Virus record (IMG/VR): IMGVR_UViG_3300028610_001469
Span: 1 to 61,340 of that record
Length of the DNA stretch: 61,340 bases
Direction: 5' to 3' (one strand)
Origin: a virus
In this document: in pieces, positions 17,079 through 25,590 of the stretch
Layout of the letters: every line of letters starts with the position of its first letter
Numbering within the stretch: the stretch's first letter is position 1
Translations under genes and position numbers: made by a program
Notes under the pieces: model-generated
Databases searched by the model: none
What the model was told of the DNA's origin: nothing
Seen by the model: the letters and a program-made list of their open reading frames with translations, nothing else

Positions 17079-20000
17079 ATGCAACAAAACTTTGACTTTT
17101 ATGATCAGTTTGAGCAACCTCAAATAACTTTGCTAAATCCTGATAGAACTGAGCTATATTCTTTGGGAACCATTGAAGGCGGACAGCTTGAATGGCGATA
17201 TAATGCGCTATCTCGTTTTCGTTTTACGGCCTACAAGACTATTGATGAAGTAGACAATGAATATTATGATTTTTTACAACATAGAAGATTGATATCCGTA
17301 GAGAATATAGGATATTTTATAATAACTGATATTACTGAAGGTAGTGATGGAATTACTGAATTTAAGGAAATAGTTGTTGATTCTCAAGAAGCAGAATTTA
17401 TCAATAAAAAGGTTACTGTTTTTAGTGGTACATTTGAATTTTATGATCCTATAACTCCTGCTGGAACATTGGTTGGCACTCTTTTAGCATATGTACCTGG
17501 ATGGTCTGTAGGCACTATTGATGCAGATCTATGGGGTTTGTACAGGTCGTTTGATGTATCTGATACAACACTTTATGAATTCATGATGACAGAAGTTTCT
17601 CAAGCATATCAGGCAGTATTTTATTTTGATACAATTAATAAAACAGTAAATGCAAGATATGTTCCTGATACTCCTACAGCAACAGATATATTTTTATCTT
17701 TTGATAATCTTATTGAAAAAACAGAGATTAAGGAAATAACATCTGAATTAGTTACTGCACTTACAGTTTATGGTGGTGGTGACTTAGATATTTTAACTGT
17801 TAATCCTTTAGGCACGAATACCATTTATAATTTTGAACATTTTGAAACAACAGATTGGATGAGTCAAGGATTAATAGATGCTCTTGATACTTGGGAAGCA
17901 TTGATTGTATCCAATCAGATAACTTATGCCAATAAGCTTACACAATTAAAAGATGAAAATGAGAATTTACGTGCGTTGGAATCTGAATTGGCAGACCTTA
18001 CAGCAGAACTTGTGGCTTTACAAGGTGTTCAAGGAGCTAGAATTCAACAGGGCTTAGATATTTCAAGTATAGCCTCACAAGTTTCTTCGAAAGAGGCTGA
18101 AATAGTTTCTAAAAATTCAGAAATTACTACTTCTGAAGGATTAATTGCGGGATATATTGTAGACTTAACGGCAATTAATACAACTTTAAGTTTTGATTCA
18201 AATTTTAATGATGCTCAATTATTGGAACTGAATCCACTTATTATAGGTTCAACATATCAGAACCCTAACTTTATTCAAACAGACATTATGACAAATGCCG
18301 AGATACAAGACATGTCACAAAACTTATATGACCAAGCAATTATAGTTTTAAATAAAATTGCGGTTCCAAGATATGAATTCAATATAAGTGCTGTAAACTT
18401 TATTTTCTTAAAAGAGTATGAAGAATTTATCAGTCAAGTTACATTGGGATCAACCATAACTTTAGAACTTACTGATGGCACATACATTTCTCCTGTGTTA
18501 TTGGGAATAGATTTAGATTATGATGATCCTAAGAATTTTCAAATGATTTTTGGAAATAAGTTTAGATTGGGAAGTAGTTCATATGAATTTTCTGATTTAT
18601 TTGGAGACAGCTCTAATTCTTCTATAAAAACAAGTTTTAATTCAGAACAATGGGGAAACTGGTCAACAAGTCATAAATCTGAAGTAACCACTTTTATTGA
18701 TAGTGCTCTAAACGCATCTTTAAATAAACTTATAAGTTCTACAAACGAAGAAATCACAATAAGTGAAATTGGTTTAAGGGCTAGAACGTATCGTCCTACC
18801 ACAGACGATTATGATCCCAAGCAATTATGGTTAACAAGTAATACGCTTGCATTTAGTAGGGATGGTTTTCAAACAGCCAGTTTAGCGTTAGGTCAAATTG
18901 CTGGCCCTAGTGGTTCTGCTTTTGGTCTAGTTGGAGAAGTAATTGTTGGGCATATTATTGCAGGAAATGAATTAACAATTCAAAATGAAAATAATACATT
19001 TGTTGTGGATGGGGCTGGTGCAAGGTTAACTAATGCTACATTTACTCTTACGGCAAATGCGAACAGAAATAAAATTCTTTTAGATCCACAGAATGGAATA
19101 AAAATTCAAAAATTAATTGGATCTTCTTATGTTGATCAATTTTATGTAGATAGTTCTGGAAATGTAATTTTCAAAGGAAATTTATCTGCGGCTACGGGAG
19201 ATTTTACAGGTACTATTGCTGCCGCCTCTGGTAATATTGGTGGTTGGCAAATCAAGCCAACTGGACTATTTGATTCTCGCGGAAACTATATTAAAAGTAC
19301 TGGAGATATTCGACTTGGAAAGTTATCCATACATGGCCGCACAGCAATTTTTAGTGGTGATATTTATGCTGATAATTTGCAAGGATTCATCATGGGGCCG
19401 CAGATTGGGTTGAATCAAATAATACCAGAACATATTGATTATTTAGATGCAACTAAAATTACTGCTGGCGAGATGTTGGCGGATAGAATTTTTGGTGGAA
19501 CTATCAGATGGCCTGGAGCTCAATTGGGAGTGTCAAAATCTGGATATCCAGAACTTGTGGCGCAGAGCAACATTTCTTTAAGAGTGCTTGATGCTAATGG
19601 TCTTCCAAAAATAACATTATCTCGATTGGGATTGGTAGTAAGAGGAAATGCTAAGTTTATCAATGATGTTTCTTTTGGTGGAGCGATCATTGCTGATTCA
19701 TTTTATCCAGAAACGACAAAGGGTAAAACAAAAGATGTTAAACTTGGTGAAAGAATACTCAATTTTAAAAAAGGTATCTTGATTGGTCTTAATTTTGATA
19801 ATGTTGACGATCCTTCGCCAGAACAAGCCCCACTAGTAAGTTATGCAGGAAAAGACATTCCAAATTCAGACTTCACGGATCCTGGTATTTTTAATGGCGC
19901 AATTTTTGCTGGAGCCAATGTGCGATATAGCGATTTTGAAGACGCTTCTCTATATGGGGTAAATTTTTCTGTAGTTGATGCTAGGGACACCAACTTTGAT

Positions 20001-20411
20001 GGTGCTTATTTTGGTGGAGCAAATCTTGCGGTCAGCAATTTTAGTGACGCAAATTTTTTTAATACGTCTTTTAATGGTGGTGATCTTAGTCATGCACGTT
20101 TTGATGATACGAATATAGGAGCGATGGATTGTTGGGGAGTTACCATGTTGGAAGTTCATATTGATGACTGTATAGGAAACCCAACGGCATTTACATCTTG
20201 TACGATGAATGGAGCATTTTTTAGAGATGTAGATTTATCAGGGACTACTTTTGATGGTAGCAATTTATCTGATGGCGATATTCGTACTTGCAATATTGCC
20301 GGTGCATCGTTTAGAGATTGCAATTTAACAGGGGTTAACTTTACTGGATCAACTGGTTCAGGAACGGCAAATTTTACAAATGCTCTTATGACTGGCGTTA
20401 TTGGTTTATAA
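17079..20411 (+). CDS. tail-associated tip protein (Tal-like) with C-terminal pentapeptide repeats
   Basis: 1110 residues. Residues 1-~430 resemble the hub domain of Tal / prophage endopeptidase tail proteins; a coiled coil lies near 290-360. The central part (~640-790) has the glycine-rich beta repeats found in tail-tip extensions (SGNVIFKGNLSAATGDFTGTI). From about residue 915 to the end the sequence is a pentapeptide-repeat array (A(N/D)(L/F)xx pattern, e.g. FAGANVRYSDFEDASLYGVNF), which folds as a square beta-helix. GGAGG precedes the ATG. The pentapeptide domain probably forms a spike or sugar-binding tip. Confidence 0.75.
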   Translation: MQQNFDFYDQFEQPQITLLNPDRTELYSLGTIEGGQLEWRYNALSRFRFTAYKTIDEVDNEYYDFLQHRRLISVENIGYFIITDITEGSDGITEFKEIVVDSQEAEFINKKVTVFSGTFEFYDPITPAGTLVGTLLAYVPGWSVGTIDADLWGLYRSFDVSDTTLYEFMMTEVSQAYQAVFYFDTINKTVNARYVPDTPTATDIFLSFDNLIEKTEIKEITSELVTALTVYGGGDLDILTVNPLGTNTIYNFEHFETTDWMSQGLIDALDTWEALIVSNQITYANKLTQLKDENENLRALESELADLTAELVALQGVQGARIQQGLDISSIASQVSSKEAEIVSKNSEITTSEGLIAGYIVDLTAINTTLSFDSNFNDAQLLELNPLIIGSTYQNPNFIQTDIMTNAEIQDMSQNLYDQAIIVLNKIAVPRYEFNISAVNFIFLKEYEEFISQVTLGSTITLELTDGTYISPVLLGIDLDYDDPKNFQMIFGNKFRLGSSSYEFSDLFGDSSNSSIKTSFNSEQWGNWSTSHKSEVTTFIDSALNASLNKLISSTNEEITISEIGLRARTYRPTTDDYDPKQLWLTSNTLAFSRDGFQTASLALGQIAGPSGSAFGLVGEVIVGHIIAGNELTIQNENNTFVVDGAGARLTNATFTLTANANRNKILLDPQNGIKIQKLIGSSYVDQFYVDSSGNVIFKGNLSAATGDFTGTIAAASGNIGGWQIKPTGLFDSRGNYIKSTGDIRLGKLSIHGRTAIFSGDIYADNLQGFIMGPQIGLNQIIPEHIDYLDATKITAGEMLADRIFGGTIRWPGAQLGVSKSGYPELVAQSNISLRVLDANGLPKITLSRLGLVVRGNAKFINDVSFGGAIIADSFYPETTKGKTKDVKLGERILNFKKGILIGLNFDNVDDPSPEQAPLVSYAGKDIPNSDFTDPGIFNGAIFAGANVRYSDFEDASLYGVNFSVVDARDTNFDGAYFGGANLAVSNFSDANFFNTSFNGGDLSHARFDDTNIGAMDCWGVTMLEVHIDDCIGNPTAFTSCTMNGAFFRDVDLSGTTFDGSNLSDGDIRTCNIAGASFRDCNLTGVNFTGSTGSGTANFTNALMTGVIGL

Positions 20412-20422
20412 AGGATGAAAAT

Positions 20423-20608
20423 ATGAACAAAAATTTCAAAAAACAAATTGAAGAAATTTATGGTCTTTTAGACAGATTGGAATTTAGGGGAATAAATAAC
20501 GTTATAATAATGTCAAATGTCTTCCAGCATTTGGAAGCAATTATACAAGAATTCCAAAAGGATGACATAAATATTAAAAAAATTCCAGAAAAGAAGGAGG
20601 AAAAATGA
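20423..20608 (+). CDS. small helical protein of the tail-tip cluster
   Basis: 61 residues, predicted helical with Glu/Lys-rich C-terminus. AAGGATG lies just upstream, and the stop overlaps the next start (ATGA), so the two are translationally coupled. Function unknown; could be a fibre-associated small subunit. Confidence 0.5.
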   Translation: MNKNFKKQIEEIYGLLDRLEFRGINNVIIMSNVFQHLEAIIQEFQKDDINIKKIPEKKEEK

Positions 20609-20955
20609 CATTTCCTGTATATGCAACTATTAATGACTTGTCAGAAACAACTTTTATTGCTGGAACAGAACAAGTTTATACTTTTAATGTTTATAATAGT
20701 GCGAGTGCTCCAATCAACATTGCTTCGGGCAGTACGTCTTGGAGATTGAGTAAATATGGCGACCCCACTGTTTTAGTTACAAAAACTGGCTCTCCATCTG
20801 GCAGTGCTTCTAGTCAATTTTCTGTAACACTAGAGGGAAGTGATACGATTGATTTAAGCGGTAAATATTTGCATCAACCTTTATTTATTGATGCTGATGG
20901 ATCGCCGTTTCGTCCAAGCCAGGGCATATTAAATATTACAAGTGCAATTCAATAA
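20605..20955 (+). CDS. baseplate/fibre accessory protein (BppU-like fold)
   Basis: 116 residues, all beta. The pattern VYTFNVYNSASAPINIASGSTSWRLSKYGDP...DLSGKYLHQPLFIDADGSPFRPSQGILNI fits a small family of phage structural proteins found next to fibre genes, with the YLHQP and RPSQG motifs near the end. GGAGG precedes the ATG. Probably a subunit of the host-binding apparatus. Confidence 0.55.
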   Translation: MTFPVYATINDLSETTFIAGTEQVYTFNVYNSASAPINIASGSTSWRLSKYGDPTVLVTKTGSPSGSASSQFSVTLEGSDTIDLSGKYLHQPLFIDADGSPFRPSQGILNITSAIQ

Positions 20956-20967
20956 AGGAGGAAATAA

Positions 20968-21378
20968 ATGGCTATTACAATTTATGCAAGCAATAAGTGG
21001 CTTGATAAGGGATTTGGGGCTACTAACTATACGCCTCCTGGAACTATGTATCTAGGCTTATCTACTACGACTATTAGCGCAAGTGGCACTAATTCAACTG
21101 AACCTGGAAGTGGTTCATATGTGAGAAAATCTGTAACTAATGATAAAAATGAATTTAGTACCGCTGCTGGTGGAGCACTAACTAACAAAAATGACATTGA
21201 GTTCCAAGAAAGTTCTGGATCGTGGGGAACGATTACGGATGTTGCCTTCTGGGATCATGCAGAGTCAGGTAGCGGAAATGTTTGGTATTTTCAACAGTTG
21301 TCTTCGTCTAAAGTTGTACAAGCACAAACTACAGTAACGTTTTCTGCTAGTTCGCTTAATATAACAATGACAAATTAA
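20968..21378 (+). CDS. virion protein of the tail fibre-like family
   Basis: 136 residues. The N-terminus YASNKWLDKGFGATNYTPPGTMYLGLSTTTISASGTNSTEP and the segment GSWGTITDVAFWDHAESG match a widespread family of small phage structural proteins with an N-terminal helix and a beta-sandwich. AGGAGG precedes the ATG. It probably decorates the tail tip or fibre. Confidence 0.65.
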   Translation: MAITIYASNKWLDKGFGATNYTPPGTMYLGLSTTTISASGTNSTEPGSGSYVRKSVTNDKNEFSTAAGGALTNKNDIEFQESSGSWGTITDVAFWDHAESGSGNVWYFQQLSSSKVVQAQTTVTFSASSLNITMTN

Positions 21379-21383
21379 GTTTA

Positions 21384-21404
21384 AATAAAAAACTGCATTT
21401 TATT
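21384..21404 (+). repeat. recurrent palindromic intergenic element
   Basis: AATAAAA, 7-nt loop, TTTTATT on the + strand, followed by AAAGGAGG of the 21426 gene. Confidence 0.7.
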
Positions 21405-21425
21405 TGGGAATAAAAGGAGGAAATT

Positions 21426-22214
21426 ATGGCTTCATTATATCCAGGACAAATTGATTCTTATACGCCAGCAGTTGACGATTCAATTGCATTCGCATCTCAA
21501 ATGAATGTGGCTTATGACGGAATTGTGGCAACTCAGACGGCATTGGGAACTAATCTTTCTAACGTATTTAAATCTGATGGAGAAGCGATATTAACAGGAT
21601 CGGCACTTGATATTTCTGGTTCAACAACGCCAACCCTCTCCACAACACACCAGACTGTGCTGGAGCTGCATAGGGATACGAAAGTCCAAGCAGATACACT
21701 TGAGCTTTTATTTCAAGCTGATGACACTAATGACACTGTTCAAACTTATTCCAAGATAGATGTGTATTTGTCTGACACAACAGCAGGAAGCAAAGATGCT
21801 GTGATGAGATTTTATACGATGAGAGGCAACAATTTCAGTGTTGGTATGCAAGTGGCGGAATCAAGAGTAAGAATTAATCCCAATGCTGCAGATTATGATT
21901 TTCAAATATATAGTGATGATGACTCGCCATTAGTTCATGTTGATGGCAATAACAATGCCGCCACCTTTGGTAATACAACATATGGAGGCAAGGTATTAAT
22001 TGACCAAAATGATAATACAGGTGCAATACCTGTGCTTGGTCTTGATCAAGCAGACATATCAGAAGAATTTATCAATTTTGTATCAACTAGTGCATCAAGT
22101 GTAGCGAATCCTATTAGTGAATGGACAAGTGGCAATTCAATTCAAGGGTTTCTTAGAATGGCTATTAATAATAGTTTTGTATGGGTTCCATACTATGATG
22201 CCCCAAGTAGTTAA
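21426..22214 (+). CDS. tail fibre or appendage protein
   Basis: 262 residues, low-complexity beta-rich, with a middle part (FQIYSDDDSPLVHVDGNNNAATFGNTTYGGKVLIDQ) typical of fibre shafts and head domains. AAAGGAGG precedes the ATG. Located in the host-recognition cluster; receptor binding is plausible. Confidence 0.55.
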   Translation: MASLYPGQIDSYTPAVDDSIAFASQMNVAYDGIVATQTALGTNLSNVFKSDGEAILTGSALDISGSTTPTLSTTHQTVLELHRDTKVQADTLELLFQADDTNDTVQTYSKIDVYLSDTTAGSKDAVMRFYTMRGNNFSVGMQVAESRVRINPNAADYDFQIYSDDDSPLVHVDGNNNAATFGNTTYGGKVLIDQNDNTGAIPVLGLDQADISEEFINFVSTSASSVANPISEWTSGNSIQGFLRMAINNSFVWVPYYDAPSS

Positions 22215-22225
22215 GGAGATATTTC

Positions 22226-22447
22226 ATGACACAAAAAATTAATTTATCAGTAGATGATGTGGCAGATGTAAATTTTATAAATGATTTTTGTGATTCGCAG
22301 TCATATGATAGTAATGTAGATGGAACAAAAACAGAATTTATTAAGGCAGAAATTATACGGTTTCTTGCAGGAAAAGTAAATAACCATCGAGAGCGATTGG
22401 CACACGAAGCAGCAGACTGGACAGATGCAATAGGTTCAATATCATAG
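22226..22447 (+). CDS. small acidic protein of unknown function
   Basis: 73 residues, helical and acidic, GGAG 8-11 nt before ATG. Co-transcribed with the fibre genes. No recognised family. Confidence 0.5.
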   Translation: MTQKINLSVDDVADVNFINDFCDSQSYDSNVDGTKTEFIKAEIIRFLAGKVNNHRERLAHEAADWTDAIGSIS

Positions 22448-22454
22448 GAGATAA

Positions 22455-22649
22455 ATGACAACAAAAAAAGAAGATAAAATATTGACTCCGCAAGAACGCT
22501 CGGACAAATGTGATATATTAGTTAAGGCTGCGTTAAAAAAAACCAATTGTCAATTAATTAGTGAGCCCGTTGTAGTTAGAATACCGTTAGGCAAACAATG
22601 GATTTATGGATTAGATTCAATACCTAAAATTGTACCAAATCCAGAATAG
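22455..22649 (+). CDS. small protein of unknown function
   Basis: 64 residues, AGGAGATAA before the ATG, 7 nt after the preceding stop. A basic N-terminus is followed by a short beta-rich end (VVVRIPLGKQWIYGLDSI). Not recognised. Confidence 0.5.
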   Translation: MTTKKEDKILTPQERSDKCDILVKAALKKTNCQLISEPVVVRIPLGKQWIYGLDSIPKIVPNPE

Positions 22650-22674
22650 TTGTAAGTAAAAAAGGAGACAACCG

Positions 22675-23280
22675 ATGAAATGGGGTTTTGGTATTTGGGG
22701 TAGAGATAAATGGGGGGCAGAAGCTAATAAGATTTTTGATTCTTATATTGCTGGTACAAAAACTTTTAATATATATATCAACACTGCCGGAACATCTTTT
22801 GATTCCTATATTACTTCAGCAAAATCATTTTCAGTTGAACTTTTTGGATATCAAGTAACTGCCTCATGGAATATAAATTTTATTCAACATTTGAATATTT
22901 TGGTTACACAATTTTTACAAACTTTAAGATTGTTCCAAGATATTGATATTCCCGCCACTATAATTACTTTCACTGCAGGTATGTTAAAGTTGGGGGAACG
23001 ATTATTCGTAGATTGGGATATTCCTGAGCCTGTTTTTGACATTGTATTCAAACAGAATTTAAAAGTATTAAATACAGTAGTAACTATACCAGTATCCACA
23101 CTTGCAATATTGGTTAGAGTAGGTGTAAAAATTCCCAACGTATCAATGGCAATTCCGCCAACAGTTTTCGCTGCAAGTGCGGTTGTACAACAATATTATC
23201 ATTTATATGATTACGATCCAGATGCTTTACATACGATGGACAGTACAGCATTAGAAGATTTAGATTTTCAGACAATATAG
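22675..23280 (+). CDS. structural protein with WGxGxWG N-terminus
   Basis: 201 residues; AAAGGAG upstream. The N-terminal W-G-F-G-I-W-G-x-x-x-W-G motif occurs at the start of many phage tail-fibre cluster proteins. The remaining beta-strand-rich sequence contains repeated Phe/Ile/Val strands (FDSYIxxxKxF repeated at residues ~22-58). Function unknown, probably virion associated. Confidence 0.5.
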   Translation: MKWGFGIWGRDKWGAEANKIFDSYIAGTKTFNIYINTAGTSFDSYITSAKSFSVELFGYQVTASWNINFIQHLNILVTQFLQTLRLFQDIDIPATIITFTAGMLKLGERLFVDWDIPEPVFDIVFKQNLKVLNTVVTIPVSTLAILVRVGVKIPNVSMAIPPTVFAASAVVQQYYHLYDYDPDALHTMDSTALEDLDFQTI

Positions 23281-23292
23281 GAGGAGGCATTT

Positions 23293-24414
23293 ATGAGTAT
23301 TTCGCCCTATTTAGGATTAACTTTGTATGATGCAATTACAGATGCCTCTGCTTTATTTTCAACATACAGAGATGATCAAGCGGGAACGGGTGGCAGTTCC
23401 AATATGTCCATAGTTGATAGGTTTGCCAATGATACGGCTGGATCTATTGTTACACTTCAGGGGTCGCCTCAAATAATAAGAGTGGATGGAGTTGAAATAT
23501 CTACTAATTATTATGAAGCAACCGTTGCCGCAATTGATACATATATTACAGACATGTTCATTTCTTTAAATTTAGATGTAACTGTTACGGGCAATACAAC
23601 ATTAAAGATTAATGCGCTATCTGTAATTACATTGAAAAAAATTAATGTTGCTGGAAATAAAACCAATATTGCTAGTGGTGAATTAAATATCAATAAAGAA
23701 TATCTTTTTAGATATGATGGAACTAATTGGATGTGGGTTACTCCCAATGTTGCCAATCAGATATTTGTTTCTGGAACAACTGGGAATTTTACTGCTATTA
23801 GTTCTGATGGATATTTAGAAGATAGTGGAATAGCACCTTATCTTGGCATTTCTCCAATTTCTATTTCTGGCAGTCAAGTTTCACATGTTGTTAGTGGGGT
23901 GGGAGCCGCTGCCTATACAAATGCAAGTGTTACTGTCAATGCAAAGGGACACATTACTGCCGCTGCATCTGGTGATAGCGGATCTACAATAATATCTGGT
24001 TCAGATGTAATGTCAGACAGTAGTGGATCCGTTGCTAAACACAATGTAAGCGGTATTGCTCTTGGAACTTATAATAAAGTTGATGTGAATACAACAGGGC
24101 ACAATACAAGTGGCAGTCTTGTGGCATATTTGACAGATGCGGTTATATCTGGTTCTGATGTGATGTCAGATACAAGTGGGTGCGTTGCAAAGCATAATGT
24201 AAGTGGTGTTGCCTCTGGATCATATAACTCAATTGGAGTTAATACGACTGGGCACGTTACAAGTGGAAGCACATTTAGTTATTTAACTATTGTTGGTATT
24301 CCTGCAAGCGGAAGTGCAGCGGGCGTTGCTGGACAATTTGCATATAGCGGAAGTTATATATATATATGTACACAAGCTAATACATGGACAAGAGCGGCAA
24401 TTGCAACATGGTAA
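23293..24414 (+). CDS. tail fibre protein with repeats
   Basis: 373 residues; GGAGG upstream. The N-terminal half is a beta-rich domain. The second half contains two imperfect copies of a ~45-residue fibre repeat (SGSDVMSD(S/T)SG.VAKHNVSG...YN...VNTTGH.TSGS at about residues 235-275 and 280-325), preceded by a related weaker copy. The last ~35 residues form a distinct cap. Such repeats form trimeric fibre shafts that end in receptor-binding tips. Confidence 0.65.
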   Translation: MSISPYLGLTLYDAITDASALFSTYRDDQAGTGGSSNMSIVDRFANDTAGSIVTLQGSPQIIRVDGVEISTNYYEATVAAIDTYITDMFISLNLDVTVTGNTTLKINALSVITLKKINVAGNKTNIASGELNINKEYLFRYDGTNWMWVTPNVANQIFVSGTTGNFTAISSDGYLEDSGIAPYLGISPISISGSQVSHVVSGVGAAAYTNASVTVNAKGHITAAASGDSGSTIISGSDVMSDSSGSVAKHNVSGIALGTYNKVDVNTTGHNTSGSLVAYLTDAVISGSDVMSDTSGCVAKHNVSGVASGSYNSIGVNTTGHVTSGSTFSYLTIVGIPASGSAAGVAGQFAYSGSYIYICTQANTWTRAAIATW

Positions 24415-24415
24415 C

Positions 24416-24434
24416 ATAAAATCTTTATTTTATT
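24416..24434 (+). repeat. recurrent palindromic intergenic element
   Basis: ATAAAA, 6-nt loop, TTTTATT on the + strand between the fibre gene stop and AGGAGGAGG of the 24447 gene. Confidence 0.65.
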
Positions 24435-24446
24435 AGGAGGAGGGAG

Positions 24447-24779
24447 ATGCCATATGATTTAACTTCTGGATTTTTATTTCTGGGAATTTTACAACTGCTA
24501 TGTTTTTCTTTTGCAATTGTTTTATTAGTAATGAAATTAAAAATATCTAAATGCTCTAAATATAAGAAAATTTATCAAATACCTTGGATTGTTTGGACAA
24601 TCCATTTTATTATTTTTTATGGTGTTTACTTTGTTGATTGGACTTTTGGTTTGGGACTTCGCAATATGATAGAGCCAGATTTCTTTACAATATGGTCAGT
24701 GATACTAAGGCTACACCTGTTAGGAACTTTTCTTTCCTATTCATCAATACAAAAACCATTTTATAAGGGAGGTAAGTAA
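24447..24779 (+). CDS. three-pass membrane protein
   Basis: 110 residues with three hydrophobic segments (about 8-29, 47-69 and 80-99) separated by short basic loops. A very strong AGGAGGAGG site precedes the ATG. Stop and next start overlap (TAATG), so it is coupled to the single-pass protein that follows. The pair could be a second holin/antiholin system or superinfection-exclusion proteins; no diagnostic motif is seen. Confidence 0.55.
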   Translation: MPYDLTSGFLFLGILQLLCFSFAIVLLVMKLKISKCSKYKKIYQIPWIVWTIHFIIFYGVYFVDWTFGLGLRNMIEPDFFTIWSVILRLHLLGTFLSYSSIQKPFYKGGK

Positions 24780-25189
24780 TGACAGTACCGCTTTGGATAA
24801 TTATTGTTGGCACTATTATAATACCTTTAATAATATGTTTGCCTAGTTATTGGATTTTATGGCAAAATAGAAAAAAACGAGATATAGATGAAAGAAGAGA
24901 TTTGTCTGATGATGCACTTGAACTTTATGATAGAATGAAAGTTAAGGCAGAAGAAGTAGAAGAAGAGCTAGAAAATTTAAGAGCATCTTCTAAAGATGTA
25001 ACTGAACTACAAAATACAATTGCAGAATTAAAAAATATAGTAAAAGAAATGAGAAAAGAAATTGAAACATTAGCCACTTCACTTGAAGAGGCAATTTCAA
25101 TTGGTTGGATGTTGCATGATCAATTGGTGGAAAATAAAATTGAACCAACAATAAAACCAAAAGCAAGAAGAAGAAGTGACAAGAAATAA
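24779..25189 (+). CDS. membrane-anchored coiled-coil protein
   Basis: 136 residues: an N-terminal membrane anchor (residues 4-28), then a charged coiled coil (~45-110) and a basic C-terminus (KPKARRRSDKK). The last gene of the + strand module, ending just before the bidirectional terminator. It could be a lysis accessory protein or partner of the preceding membrane protein. Confidence 0.55.
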   Translation: MTVPLWIIIVGTIIIPLIICLPSYWILWQNRKKRDIDERRDLSDDALELYDRMKVKAEEVEEELENLRASSKDVTELQNTIAELKNIVKEMRKEIETLATSLEEAISIGWMLHDQLVENKIEPTIKPKARRRSDKK

Positions 25190-25192
25190 AAA

Positions 25193-25218
25193 TAGCCCCA
25201 TATTGGGGCTAATTTTTT
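25193..25218. terminator. bidirectional terminator between convergent modules
   Basis: An 8-bp stem (25193-25200 with 25204-25211) and 3-nt loop are flanked by a T-run on the right (ATTTTTTT) and an A-run on the left (AATAAAAA), so it can work on both strands. It lies where the late + strand genes meet the - strand replication genes. Confidence 0.9.
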
Positions 25219-25227
25219 TGCCAATTT

Positions 25228-25590
25228 TTAGTATCCTAATTCTTCCAAGATTTTTCTTTCTTTTTTGAGATCTCTATTAAGAGCGTGTTGTTCTGTAAAT
25301 TTATCAGGATATCTAGATTTCAATTTATCTATGTTGTTTTGAAGGATGTTTTCTAGGTCAAAATTGTTTATATTGCAAAAATTTATTAAATAAAACATCG
25401 CGTCTCCAATTTCTTCTTGAACATTTATCCAATCTATTTTTTTACCATATGCCATGTTAGTTTTAAAAATATTGGCTAATTCTGCAACTTCTGTGACCAT
25501 GCCCAACACCATATGTAAATTATCCATTTTTTTGGATGGAAGTTTGGCGTTTGTACGTTTTGCTTCTTGAGCGTATTTTTTGAGATTCAT
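25228..25590 (-). CDS. MazG-like nucleotide pyrophosphohydrolase
   Basis: 120 residues. TEVAELANIFK and EEIGDAMFYLINFC give the E-x-x-E and E-x-x-D metal-binding set of the MazG / all-alpha NTP pyrophosphohydrolase fold. It would hydrolyse (d)NTPs to monophosphates or degrade an alarmone. Its ATG overlaps the nrdJ stop (ATGA), a natural coupling with nucleotide reduction. A second MazG-like protein is at 27585. Confidence 0.75.
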   Translation of the reverse strand: MNLKKYAQEAKRTNAKLPSKKMDNLHMVLGMVTEVAELANIFKTNMAYGKKIDWINVQEEIGDAMFYLINFCNINNFDLENILQNNIDKLKSRYPDKFTEQHALNRDLKKERKILEELGY

